A DNA stretch of 64,000 nucleotides from Apostichopus japonicus (Eukaryota; Echinodermata; Holothuroidea; Aspidochirotida; Stichopodidae): positions 9,776,359-9,840,358 of the forward strand of contig NC_092578.1 of the NCBI RefSeq assembly GCF_037975245.1. Reading direction: 5' to 3'. The notes under the pieces were generated by a model. It worked only from the letters and a program-made list of their open reading frames with translations, did no database searches and had not been told where the DNA came from. The position numbers and the translations under genes were made by a program. Positions 44,025-56,200 of the stretch are shown here, piece after piece; the first letter of the stretch is position 1; every line of letters begins with the position of its first letter.

Positions 44025-44329
44025 CAACGATTACTTCGCACCTGAAAATGAAGATATTAAAATTGTCTCGTTTCACACTTCGAGACGTGAGCGGGCTGTG
44101 TCTAACATAGTCCTCCATACATGAGTGACAGTTTAGTGACCACACCTATAATCATCTAACATCCAATAGAATCTTTCCATTTCTTAACATTTTCTAGGAT
44201 CCGCCCCAATAACATGAAAGGCTCATATACGCATCAAAGTGTTTGATGCTAACATGAATTCTTTGAAATATAACGTTGAAACTGAAAACTGATTTTTGTT
44301 TTTAATGAAGACCCATTAAAAAAAACCTT

Positions 44330-44550
44330 TCTAACATCGTACAACTTGCTCCTAAGTGTTTTCCCAAGAGGCAGCTGACCTGAGTCTTTCACTCATTCTG
44401 TAAATAAGAGGGAATGTCGTGAAAGACTCAGCCTGACACACCTGACATGCTGAGGGTCTCATGTAGCATCTACTGAGACACCGAATCCTAAAAGACAGAC
44501 CTGAGTCTTTCATTCATTCTGGAAATACCGATCGAGACCATACGTGTCAT
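44330..44550. repeat. ~130-bp repeat interrupted by nested transposons (left part)
   Basis: Words GACCTGAGTCTTTCATTCATT, CTGGAAATA, GAAAGACTCAG and TGAGGGTCTCATG occur here twice and resume at 46,280-46,440 after the nested insertion. Originally one tandem array. Confidence 0.7.
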
Positions 44551-44661
44551 CATAGGCGTAGAAGGCGGGGGTGCTGGGGGGGGGGGGGGGGCATGCAGCC
44601 CCCTAACCAAATATTTTTGTGAAAAGTCGGGCAATATGCTGAGAATTTTTCGGGCACCTAC

Positions 44662-45985
44662 CAGGGGCGTATCCAGGGGGGCGCAACAGGCGCCCGCCCC
44701 CCCTATTGGCCGTCACCAAAAAAAAAAAGTTTAGCAAAAAAAAATTGATGACGACCTTTATGTGAGATGTCGGTGATCGCTCACCCCCCCCCCCTCCCCT
44801 CCCGTATTCTTTATTTTTGTTTGCCAAAAAAAGGTTCTGGCGAAGTTCGGCGGCATAATAGTTTTAGAAACATAGATGGTAATTGTGTTTGTATTATCAC
44901 TATAAACACTAAGTGACATGCCAGCCATACTACATTGTGCATTTTGTGTCCATATTTACTGGAAATGTTGCTTATTATTAAGGTCGAAAAATGGATCACA
45001 TATGGCCATGGGCGGCGATCCTGGGTGGAGGGGGGATATATCCCCCCATGAAAATGGGTGGAGGGGATGTAATGCACCATATCCCCCCCCCCCCACCAAA
45101 TGCCAGGGATAAGAATATTTTCATGCCTACATTTATGCATCTTCGTTAATGTACGGCTCTTTTTTAGCTTCATTTCTCGCCTACCATAAACGCAGTGCGA
45201 TCTTTTCAAATAAAGCGTCTTTATAAAGCAAAAATAGTTGACTGTAGGCTTCATTGGCCCTATAACAACAAAATGTATTATTGCGCCCACGGTATTGATA
45301 TAGTACATATATGCACCCTCATAGTATTCATATAGGCCCTATAGTAGGCCTACACACGTACATGTTCCCTCGAACAGCTGAGAATCTCATGTAACCAGGG
45401 TAATGCTTAATACACGTTTCACCTGGATGCCCTAGCAATCGGTACCTAGGAATGTAACTATGTGTAATTGTGTATTGCATGTGTATAGGCCTATAATAGC
45501 CTGCATGAGGCCATTTTCTTCATCGAATAATATAAAAAAGCTCTCGAACATTCTAACGTTGCGCCTGAAACAAGATTGACAGGGGCAATTTTCCCAAAAT
45601 AACACCCGAAATTTAAAAAAAAGTATATTGGATCCTGATTATGAGATATCTCGGACATGACATCCCTATTTTAAAGTTGGGTATATGCCGCTTGGAAATC
45701 TCGGGAAGTGCCGTTTCCGGCCATCTAGAGGGTTTGTTAATCCCAAAATTTTCTTGTACGCTTCGCGCCAACTCATGGTGGCGCTACGCTTAGATAGTCA
45801 ACAAGGTCATATCCCCCCCCCCCCACTCGGAAGTACGGATCGCCGCCCATGCATATGACACCATTTTGCAAAACAAAAAAAAAGCAAAAATTGTACACCC
45901 CTCCCCTTAGACCCATCCCCCAGGACGGCGATCATTCATGCCTGACGCCCCCCCCCCCTATTGGAAAATCCTGGATACGCCCCTG
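44662..45985. mobile_element. Middle inverted-repeat element of the nest
   Basis: Starts CAGGGGCGTATCCAGG and ends CCTGGATACGCCCCTG, a perfect 16-bp terminal inverted repeat. CCTAC lies directly outside both ends (44,657-44,661 and 45,986-45,990), a 5-bp direct repeat. It holds the 45,007-45,851 element. Confidence 0.82.
45007..45851. mobile_element. Inner hAT-like element of the nest
   Basis: 845 bp, starting CATGGGCGGCGATCC and ending GGATCGCCGCCCATG (perfect 15-bp inverted repeat). Flanks are CATATGGC (44,999-45,006) and CATATGAC (45,852-45,859), 7/8 identical. G and C runs lie just inside the ends. Confidence 0.85.
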
Positions 45986-46279
45986 CCTACTGAAAGAAAA
46001 ATAAATTGCAACGTGTTTTGCAATGGTTAAACATATTATTATTATTATCATTATTATTGTAACGACTTCCCCAAACGTTATAACCAATATGGACGGGTAA
46101 TAACACGGCATATGTATGTATGTAATTGGCATGCGATGTAAAAACCAATGCATGCCTATATTATATGCACATTAACATATGTTGAACGCGCGGAGCGCGC
46201 GAACAATTTTGGTTATATTTTTGGGCAAGTCGTTAAAGCCCCCCCCCCCCCCCATCAAATTGGGCTCCCTACGCCTATG

Positions 46280-46440
46280 CATGTCATGAAAGACTCAGTG
46301 GCATACCTGAGGGTCTCATGCACTATTACCAGAGGCAGACCTGAGTCTTACTTTCATTCTGGAAATAAGAGGCAGAGTCATCACTGACACACCTGAGGAT
46401 CTCATGCACCAAATCTTCAAAGGCAGATCTTAATGCTTAT
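46280..46440. repeat. ~130-bp repeat, right part after nested insertion
   Basis: Continuation of the array at 44,330-44,550 (GAAAGACTCAG, TGAGGGTCTCATGCA, GACCTGAGTCTT, CATTCTGGAAATAAGAG). Confidence 0.7.
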
Positions 46441-46959
46441 ATTCACACCCAAGAGACATATTTTAACATGCCATTTCTAGAATTTGCATCCTGAAAAGGG
46501 TGATCCATGCCGACAGTTCGTTTAACGAAGCCGTGACGACGGAATTTGGCGCTAAATCAAGAAGTAGTTGATATCTTTGAAGTAGGTGAGGCCATGATTA
46601 CGTTAGGCATGGGCGTAGCTAAAAGTGTATGGAAGACTTAGAATCTAGTGAGAGCCACGTGAGCTTCAATTGCTAAGTCGATTGAACACAAGTCATGAAA
46701 GCAGCATGCTTGATGTTGTGCTTATCCGGAAACGCACGTTTAGTACTTCAGCCAAAAAAAGAGCTGATAAGAAGCAGACGACCCGGCGAAGTTATATAAA
46801 TCAAGTCGACACTAACGTATGATCGAACGTGACTCATACTCAGGGGAGTCACTCGGGTTTGACGACTGCGTGGGGGGAGGGTGTTGGAGCTTTTGTCCGA
46901 CGAAAAGTGTCGAATTTACCATTGGATGCTGACACCGAAGTATGAACAAAATACGATCA

Positions 46960-47530
46960 GGCGTAGGCCAACATCTACTCTCATATTCCGTCAAAATAAA
47001 AATCTGCGAGATAGAATTTCAAAATTACGTGTTAAAGTATCAACATTGCGAAACAAAAAGTCGAAATCGAAATGAAAATTCGAAATTGTGAGGTAGACCT
47101 ACTATAGGCGTCGCAATTTCGATATTAAACGTCGCAATTTAATGGTAAAATACCATATTTCGAGAGTAAATGTAGAAAATATTCGAGCATGAGTAAACAT
47201 ATCCAGATGAAACGTTTGCGATGTGAACAGAAAATGTCGAAAGTTGACATGGTAAATCGTCACGATTTGAGCTGAAATTTTGACGTAAAAAGTCGCAGAT
47301 ATGATGATCACATGTTCGAGATGGGATATGTGCAGACATTTTTAGAAAAAGCGTCAACATTTCAAGATAAACTGTCGAACGTGCAACGTCGAAATTTCGA
47401 TATGAAACGTCGGAATTTATCATTAAACATTAGTTTAGAAATGAAACTTAAAACATCTACGTTTTAAAAACGTCAACATATCCAGATGAAATGTCAAAAT
47501 TTTGAGATGCAGAAATGATGACGCCCTGAT
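46960..47530. repeat. Degenerate ~20-24-bp repeat, GTCGAAATTTCGA-type
   Basis: Loose repeats of GTCG(C/A)AATTT, CGATATTAAACG and GAGATGAAA words over about 550 bp, with no exact period. It resembles in style, not in sequence, the GATATC array at 62-63 kb. Confidence 0.6.
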
Positions 47531-48649
47531 GAGGTTTGAGAAGTTTCAACAATTGCTTTCAATCAAAATGCCATGATTTCCCTGAAAAGTAGCATGCACA
47601 ATTTCCCACAAGCCAATCCGCGCTTAAGCCCAATGAAAGAAATCTGTGGAGTGTTACCTCTACTTAGCTTACTCCCCAATTCCCATAATGATGTCGAATG
47701 GTCACCCTAATGATTTAGAAGCTCCCGAGAACAATATCCCAAAAACGTCGTGATATTCCTGACAAACCTCAAACTTCCCTGATGGAAATCATACCTGGGA
47801 GTGCTACAGGAACTTGGTTCAATGGGGAGGGGCGGGGGTGGTTTTGTCGGGGGTTGTTTGCATTGAGCTGGGAAAGATTTTATTGCAACTTCAGAGTGCT
47901 TAGTAGGAAAACCTTGCACATAGGGCTATACATAGACCTAATTTAAAGTCTAACTTTTTCTGGGGTAGGACCCCCAGCCCCCCTCCCCTACACAGAAGCT
48001 GCTTTAATGACACCAGGGCATCATTCCCTCCTTTATAAAATTTTTCATTTGACTCTGGCCCTCCTGATAATGTCAGAACCTTACCTAATTCAGTTGGGGA
48101 AATTTAAGATCCAACTTTGAATTGGCGAGTACGTCACTGCATGAAGGGATATGTAGTACCCCTCCCTAACGATACCCCTGCTATTACCCAAACTTCAACA
48201 AACATTTTACAGCCACCCTTGGCATTCTTGCATGCTTTTCCACTGAGGTTGGGTATATTCACTGCCAGCATTAAATATGGACAAAGGGGCTGTGGTAGCA
48301 ACACACACACAAAATAAGACTACAAAAGCAATGTGGACGTTAAAGTATTTGTTTTTATTGACTTGTCAACGATATCACAAAGGCTACTTTCAGTACTAAA
48401 ATCTATACCAAACATAGTTATTGCAAATCAAGAGGTTAAAAGAAAAATGGACATTATGTAGTTGTTTTCCAATGGTTCATTTACAAGAATTTATAGAAAT
48501 CATTTATGAAAACATTATGCCTTTGATAACAAAAATTGCTGTAAATATTAAGGTGCTTTTTTTCTTTGGTCAAAAGCTCAACAACTTGAGTAGACAATCC
48601 ATGGAATTTCAAAATGTGGTTACCCATGAGTGAATTCTGTTGACATTAA

Positions 48650-49499
48650 AGGCATTGAAGACTCGCCCCAAAACGCTCTCTGAAAAAGTTAACTTTCCGT
48701 TGCTTGCAAGTGAAGTATTCTGCTTGTCGCTTCGATCCCAGAAAATACACACACAGATTGCTACTGTCAGTTATTAGACACTAGTGTACAGTCAATTCAT
48801 GCAGCCAGTGGCGGACTGGCCACACGGGCATTTGGGCAATGCCCGGTGGGCTGAGGAGCCTAGTAAAAATTACAGCCCATTTTCACAGTAGTTAATAGAA
48901 TACAGACGGGCTGTGTAGAAATATATTTTTAACTGTGGGAATCAGCTCATGACATCCCCATGTAACTTAGTCTGTTAGTTCGTAACATTAAACGTGCTAT
49001 TGGTAACCCGTCAATGCTAATATTTTTACGACAAGATATACAAGTACGGTGACCAATGCATTCTGACATATGCATAGCATTGGCAGAAAATACATATTTT
49101 ATTAATCTGCACATCATCCTCCAGAAAACGAAGTGAAAAAAGGTAAAATCATATTAGATTATTTCGATATCACTCAGTAGCTAAGTCCTGAGAGAATATG
49201 TATGAATAAAAATGACCCACATACAGTAGGGTGTTTGGATTTAAGACCCAGTCCGCCCCTGCATGCAGCTACGGTCAATACCCACAACACAGTGTACATA
49301 GCAACGATGGACATCTCAGCAGGGAGTTATTATGATACTCCCTGATCTCAGGTCTAAATAGATATAGATATAAACAAGGTAGCACCTTTCATTACTGTCC
49401 TTATTTTGCAGCGACAAGAAGAAAACTTCACTTGCAAGCAACGGAGAGTTAACTTTTTTCAGAGAGCAGTACACGGTTTGGGGCGAGTCTTCAATGCCT
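48650..49499. mobile_element. piggyBac-like TTAA-flanked MITE
   Basis: About 90-bp terminal inverted repeats: left AGGCATTGAAGACTCGCCCC onward (48,650-48,740), right its inverse (about 49,405-49,499), roughly 85-90% identical by eye. TTAA stands at both edges (48,646-48,649 and 49,500-49,503), the piggyBac target signature. The centre is occupied by a second element. Confidence 0.8.
48806..49261. mobile_element. hAT-like MITE nested in the TTAA element
   Basis: Starts CAGTGGCGGACTGG and ends CCCAGTCCGCCCCTG, with CATGCAGC on both sides (48,798-48,805 and 49,262-49,269), a perfect 8-bp duplication. It therefore inserted after the surrounding TTAA-flanked element. Confidence 0.9.
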
Positions 49500-49869
49500 T
49501 TAAGCACAGCATAAGACTTAAACATACAATTTGGTAAAAGCTTTCTTTTGTAGTCACATTATAATGGTTTGTTGTTATTACTATCATAATTATTGCAAGA
49601 TGAGTTATTAAAAGCATCCAATGAGGTAGTGATATGAGTAGTCAAAGTTTAGAAATCAACTTTTGATCAACATTGTACGATGCAAATATTTATCATAATT
49701 CAACATCTGGCACGCAATAACATACACTAATAACAATATGATATAAACAATGGTACTGTGTATAACCTATACAAAACTTCTGGAACATTCTTAAGTTGCC
49801 AATGGTGTCATTAACAAAATGAATACCAGATACTAATAACTGTGTGAAATATGCACAACTACCACATAC

Positions 49870-50060
49870 AACCAATACAAAACACTTAATAACAGTATGA
49901 CATTAACACAGCACCTGCATACTACCCATACAAAACACTTAATAACAGTATGACATTAACACAGCACCTGCATACTACCCATACAAAACACTTAATAACA
50001 GTATGACATTAACACAGCACCTGCATACTACCCATACGAAACACTAATAACAGTATGAAC
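49870..50060. repeat. 53-bp tandem repeat, about 3.5 copies
   Basis: AACACTTAATAACAGTATGA begins at 49,881, 49,934 and 49,987 (exact 53-bp period) with nearly identical units, then decays. Confidence 0.93.
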
Positions 50061-51517
50061 TACCAAGTGGTTTAAGGAAACACAACTGGCACATACAACC
50101 CATACTAATATCAGTATGCAATAAACAAAAAAGGTACTGTATAAAACTCGTGCAAAACAATTATAGTCTCAGTATGTATTTGCCAAATTTAATCTTCGGC
50201 CTTTCCAGCTCACTGCACTGAAAGTTCAGTGCAAATATCAGTTCTATGCAATTTTCATATCAATATTCTTTATTTTTATTGAGTTATCTGTCGTTAAAAA
50301 TTTTGAGCTGAATAAAATTCGCTAGATTTATTAACGAGTCTGTAGATTCTCAAACTTCAATCAAAATTTGCAAGCCCCGCCCAACAGATCATGCGCCAAA
50401 CAAATCTCTCTTTTTGGTAACAACTGTTAGGCCTAGGCATATTTTCACTTTTGTGGCTAGCCTGTCTTAGGTCCCTGCTCTTGTATCTTTCTCTTGGTCT
50501 TACCGATGTAGCTTGCAAAATTGTGTCATTTTCTTCCATTGCAATGAATAAACAAGTGTTTTCAGCATTTCCTCTGTGGAATTGTAAAAAGTGGATATTA
50601 CGAGTAAATGGGAATGCATTACAATCTTGATCGGGCCGCATGTGTACTCTATTTTGTTTACATTTTTGTAATGAACATGCTGACATGGACGATACAGTGA
50701 TAAGGGCAACAAAAAATAAATTTCTTTCTTTTGATTGCGACAGCTTTTCTCTGTTGAACCCACTTGGTCAGAGTGCATTTAGAATAAGAAACATTGAATC
50801 TACTTCTGAAGTTTTTTTTCCGAAATTCATCAGCAAACATGTATTGAGACTTTAACTGCATACTTCAGTCTTGAGATTTCAAGCCACTAAAATATGTGGG
50901 ATATTAAACAGTATATCTATATCACAGAGAATAAAATCTGTCTGTATTTTTACTATTACCTGATTAAAACTCAGGGGAGTAAAAGACAGGGAGCAAAGGG
51001 TAAAAGAAAATAAGTACTGCTGCCTACAAATTTAGAGCAGGTACCTGCAACCATATCATATCTGAGTGAATGGTGCTATTAAAATACTACAACAAGTGTA
51101 AGTACAGTAAAAATAGTGTAAAGTTATAAAATTGTTAGATATAAAACTGCCCTGAATATGACATCTTGTTTGGTTAAAAGTTATGTTGTTGTCAGCAAAT
51201 AACCAAAAATCCAAATGGTTCATGAGGTATTCAAACATAGTCTCACTAATACAAAAATCTGCAATGTGAATGGTTCCAGCATCTTACAAGGAAACAACAC
51301 ATGCAGGCCCCAAACATGTACTGACTGAGGCTCTATTTGACATGGAATTATGAGCAAAATATGAATACATACATAACCAATGTCTCTGCAATACATGATA
51401 CATTAATAACATATACTGTAGTGTCTGAGTTCTTTGAAAGTTGATGAAGGAATGTACTGCTATCTGTTGTGGGAAAAAAATTGTTGAAAATATAGAATGG
51501 AAATTAATTCTGGACAC

Positions 51518-52050
51518 AATATGCTGCATATTTGCATCTTTTACACTTGTGTCAAAAAATTGAATTGTTAAAGCTACAAGCAGTTAAATTTACATTTGAT
51601 TGGACGGTTGGACTAAATAAATTTGTGAGCAAACCAAAGCATAACTTTTCGTGCATCAGCTTGGCTAATTAAGTTTTAATGCAAGTAATGAAGAAAATAT
51701 TTCAAAATTTAGAAAATGTTTGAGTTGCATTTTGAATGTGATGAAGTAATTTTATGAAAAAATATCTGAGTTACAAACTTTTTGAAATGAATTGGATTCA
51801 TTAACAACTGGCAAATAATGTTAGTGATTATATATTATTATATGATTATATGTATTATATAGTGGTGTCTCAGTTTGGTCCAGTAAAACATAATATGCTG
51901 CATATTTGCATCTTTTACAATTGTGTCAAAAAATTGAATTGTTAAAGCTACAAGCAGTTAAATTTACATTTGATAGGACGGTTAGACTAAAAAAAATTCT
52001 TGAGCAAAGCAAAGCATAACTTTTCATGCATCAACTTGGCTAATTAAGTG
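51518..52050. repeat. Direct duplication of ~160 bp, 371 bp apart
   Basis: About 51,519-51,678 and 51,890-52,050 are nearly identical, both starting AATATGCTGCATATTTGCAT and ending CTTGGCTAATTAAGT. The 210 bp between them is AT-rich unique sequence. Confidence 0.88.
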
Positions 52051-52736
52051 CAATCACAAATGAAGTGTTCAGACCACATTCGTGACTTGACTGCTTAATC
52101 GGTCAAAATCCAAACCCACTACGTACAGCAGTTTAGCTGTTCACCTGTACTCCTAGCTTAAACAGAGCAGTACTAAAATGGTTACTTAAATTAATTGAAA
52201 GTTGCATCATGGCTGCACTGTTTCATTGTTATGAATCTGCTGTGCTGTGCTGTGTGCAGGGTGGAAATTTTTGGTGTTGGGCATTGTCGCCTAGCGTGGG
52301 CACATCCCTGCACTGTATATATACCTGCAGTATTAAAAGCTCTGACCAATCAATGGTCATTAAAATAACCAGTCTGAGCCGCGACCAATGGGGGTCAACT
52401 CTCGTCTCCCTACATTGTGATTAAGTAAGCAGGCGATTTTCACTATAATACTTAGTATGGAGATCAACAAAGATGTACTCTTTATGTACCATGCTTACAA
52501 AAGTTTTTAGGCTTTGACCTCTGTTGACCTTCGCAGAAATGAATAAGGTACTTGTACTCAATACGACAGATCAACATACCAAGTATAAAGTTAATCCACC
52601 ATGAATTTTTTTAATTAGCATTTTTACAAGCAGGTGTCACAAATACACACACATGCCATCACATGGCATAGATTTCTTTCGACTCTGGCAAGGAATCAAT
52701 ATAAACTGATTTAAAAGTATCTCTCACCGATTTGTT

Positions 52737-52742
<6 letters not shown>

Positions 52743-52780
<38 letters not shown>
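52743..52780. repeat. TA microsatellite directly after the sulfotransferase stop
   Basis: (TA)n about 38 bases, starting two bases beyond the stop codon on the minus strand, so it forms the start of that gene's 3' UTR. Confidence 0.93.
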
Positions 52781-52781
<1 letters not shown>

Positions 52782-52782
52782 C

Positions 52783-53292
52783 TTATAGACGCAAAGCATA
52801 CATCTCTTGATATGAAGGTAGCTGTTGGACAGCAATCTCCTTTATATCTTCTGGCATATCTTCTAAACTTCTCAAAGGCTTGGATGGCTGCAGACATACA
52901 CTTTGCATAGCCTGGTCAAAAACACCATTGAGCATTCCCCTGAGAAAATGATCTTCTACCCCTTTCCACTGTTTTACAATTTCAGTTCCTTGAGGCCATT
53001 TCAAGTAACTGTCTTTCCATGGTATTTGAAGTGTTTCAAATAATTTGGAAAGAACTGGTTGTGGGTTACATAAAATATCGTCAGTGTCTATGATCAAGGC
53101 ATTAGGATCCTTGTTCTCCTTAATGTACTTCCAAAACTTGTAATGACATTCCCAGGCTGCACTGTACATCGGATCTAATCGCAGATTAAATGATTCTTTG
53201 GCTTCAGTTGTCATCCTTCGCAGCATGTATGTCCGTAGACCAGATAGAGCTCTCAGTGGATGTCGTATAAGAAAGACATGCTTGCATGGCAC
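52783..53292 (-). CDS. Sulfotransferase-like exon 3, last
   Basis: 170 codons including stop, from VPCKHVFLIRHPLRALSGLR to SYQEMYALRL. Acceptor caatag. It contains the 3'-phosphate-binding arginine and serine and the C-terminal half of the fold. Confidence 0.9.
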   Translation of the reverse strand: MPCKHVFLIRHPLRALSGLRTYMLRRMTTEAKESFNLRLDPMYSAAWECHYKFWKYIKENKDPNALIIDTDDILCNPQPVLSKLFETLQIPWKDSYLKWPQGTEIVKQWKGVEDHFLRGMLNGVFDQAMQSVCLQPSKPLRSLEDMPEDIKEIAVQQLPSYQEMYALRL

Positions 53293-56200
53293 CTATTGAA
53301 AATGTATCCCAAAAATTGTTGGTGGTTAAAAATCTTTCATTTATCCCAATATTGCTACAAATTTATGTTACCAATAACATCCCCAGACTTTTTCAACAGA
53401 TTACTACCGTATTATCCTAATAAAACAAGTAATGTTGTATCAGTAAAGCTGTAATCAAATGCCACCATTTTGGTAAATGATATTGTTATATAAACCAGAA
53501 TGCACATATATGCATTGAGGTTTTGATGACTTCAACTTTAACTACTTCAGACTTTAACTACTTGCTTACCAGAAATATATAGCTATCATAATATACATGT
53601 CCTGAACCACTATTTTGATGTACAATTACACTGTGGCATGTTTAACCAGAATGCAAAAATGCATTGTGGTTTCGATGTTGCATGAGCAGTTTTCTTCATG
53701 AATCTGATGTAATGTATAATGAGGGTGTACATGTTTACAAGGGTTTCACGTTTGACCTCTGATGACCCAAAGACCTTTGACCCCCAAAAACAATAGGCTT
53801 CTTTAACTCAATGTGGTACTTTTACACACTAAATTAGAGGTCGGCCCAAGCTTCCAGCATTGAGATATCATGATTACAAGGTTTTCAAAATTTGACCCCT
53901 GGTGACCCCAAATGACCTTTGCCCTCAATAAAAAACAACAGGCTTCTTTTAAACAATGTGGTACTCCTACACACTAAATATGAGGTCTGCCCATGATTCC
54001 CTTCTTGAGATATCGTCTTTAAAAGGCTTTCACAATTTGACCCCTGGTGACCCCAAATGACCTTTGAACTCCGCCAAAAACCAATAGACTTTTTGTACTC
54101 AATGTGGTACTTCTACACACTGACTATGAAGTTGGTACAACCTTTCCTTCTTGAGATATCGTGTTTACAAGTTTACACAATTTGACCCCTGGTGACCCCA
54201 AATGACCTTTGACCTCCACCATAAACAAATATAGGCTACTTCTACTCAATGTGGTACTTCTACACATTAAATATGAAATTGATCTGACCTTTTTCCCTTC
54301 TTGAAATATCATCGAAACCAAAACACAGGTCAGTCTACTGTATGAGGCATACACACCTCCACCAAAACAAATAGGGGTCTTTTACTCAATATGGCAAATC
54401 CATATACCAAGTATAAGAAGTATCCATGATTTCTACTTTGACATATCATGGTTTTCACACTTTGACCTCTGGTGACCCAAAGTGACCTTTGACCTCCAAC
54501 AAAACAATAAGGTTTTTCCTCTCAATGTGGGGCATACGCATGCAAAGTATGATTTTCATAAAAAAATACCCTTCTTGAGATATGGTGTTTACTAGATATG
54601 TATACACATGCATATAGGTGCACACACACATGCATACACACGCCATCATGACGGCATAGCTTTCTATTCTCATCAAAATATAAAAGAAGTTGACATTTCT
54701 CCGAGATAACTTCAATAAGTCTGAATAAATTTGGGTTGGGAGGACTTTTCAAACCAGACAGGCTTACTGATAAATTGCCACATGAGGACATGTAATATTA
54801 ACTGTTCACAATAGTTCTTGTACTCAATAAGGTTGAGCCTAATTCACAGTATAACGTTCATTCACACTACTCTTGGAGTTATGTGTTTAGGAATTTTTCA
54901 GACTTTGATCTGTCTTGACCTCAAATTTACCTCTGATCTCCACAAGAACCAAAAAGTGTTCTTGTACTCAATAAGGTGCATCCACAATGAATTGTTGCTC
55001 CCTCTTTCTTTTTCTCTGGAAAGCACTTTGTATAGAACAGGTTCCACTCCCCCCAGTAAGACAACAGGGCTAACTTGCATTACAGCTGTAACAAAAGCAG
55101 CTTCACAAAAAAAACATTTCTTGCCAAGATGTTGGCAGGAGTCCAAGAAAACTTTTACAGCGTCAATCCACATTTATGTGAACCAGTAGGCAAGTGGAAA
55201 ATATAAAGGCAACCAGCTACTTTGACTGTGAAGATTTATACAATACTACTTACATTTTCTGGAAGATCATCAACATGTTCAAGAATGCCAGACGTTTGAT
55301 CTTTAATGAAGATAAATTTCTTTCCCGGTTCTTCTTTCTCTAATTCAGATTTTACCCAAGAATAACTGCAATGAGAAAGAATAGATATGTTCAATGAAGA
55401 ATCAAAATCGTACTATTAAAGTTGACAAAGGTATTTACTTTCTTCTGCCTTGAACAAACAAGGCAGTTTTCATGAACCTGTTAGTGCAGCAGTCTCTCAA
55501 TTATGGGGTGACCTTGAAAACTATATATCACAGCTTTTAGAACTTGCCAACGGAGATCGACTGGGTGATTTTTTTCAACATGAAGTGCATAGCTCAAGTT
55601 AGCATTCATGCTTTCTTAGTATTTTGGGGGTTAGAAGGCTGAAGAGTTATGGCTTATTCCTCATGGAAGATCCTGGATAATGGACCTAAAGCTTGCAGAC
55701 TGCTGTAGTAGCACAATGCCTTGTGTGCACCAGTTATCAAACAATTATCTTACAATAATTCAACCTAGAATTAGTCAATCTTTGAGTAATTAACATTGAC
55801 AGTCACAACAAACTGAAAACTATGCCTCACTTATTACACTCTTTGGTGGTAAATGCATTAAACCTCAATCATGATAACTTCTGTAATGACCCAACCAATA
55901 AATAATTTGCAAAGTTTAAGAGTGACATGAAGTCTTGAAATTATTTTGGTAAAACAAAAATTATCTACTAACTCTGTGTTACAATGTGTATAAGGCTAAT
56001 CAGTATATAACTATTTGAATTTGGGACAGTGACAATGACATAACATCATAATTAATGTAAGAGGCATAATATTTTTTAAGTTTACCTTACATTGATGCGA
56101 TTCTGAACCATCTTTCCAGAATACGGAGACTTGTTTTCTTTTACCATCTTTGTACTTTCAGCTATAGATTGAGCCCAGGTTTCCATTTCCTGAGATTTGC

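Larger units (their letters stand above)
44551..46279. mobile_element. Outer inverted-repeat element of a three-level nest
   Basis: Starts CATAGGCGTAGAAGG and ends CCCTACGCCTATG. Flanks are CGTGTCAT (44,543-44,550) and CATGTCAT (46,280-46,287), a 7/8 match, so hAT-like. It contains the 44,662-45,985 element. No transposase seen. Confidence 0.7.
49504..52742. other. Intergenic stretch without recognised gene
   Basis: Short open frames at 50,357-50,861 on both strands were examined and match nothing I recognise. The stretch contains the 53-bp tandem repeat, a 160-bp duplication, and near 52,250-52,305 the isolated right end (GCGTGGGCACATCCCTG) of the hAT-like family seen at 25.8 kb. Confidence 0.5.

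Noticed and set aside
50357-50861. Overlapping 66-109-codon frames, one with a YIGKTKRK-like stretch
   Set aside because: Considered as a GIY-YIG endonuclease remnant, but the stretch is too short and lacks the other motif residues.
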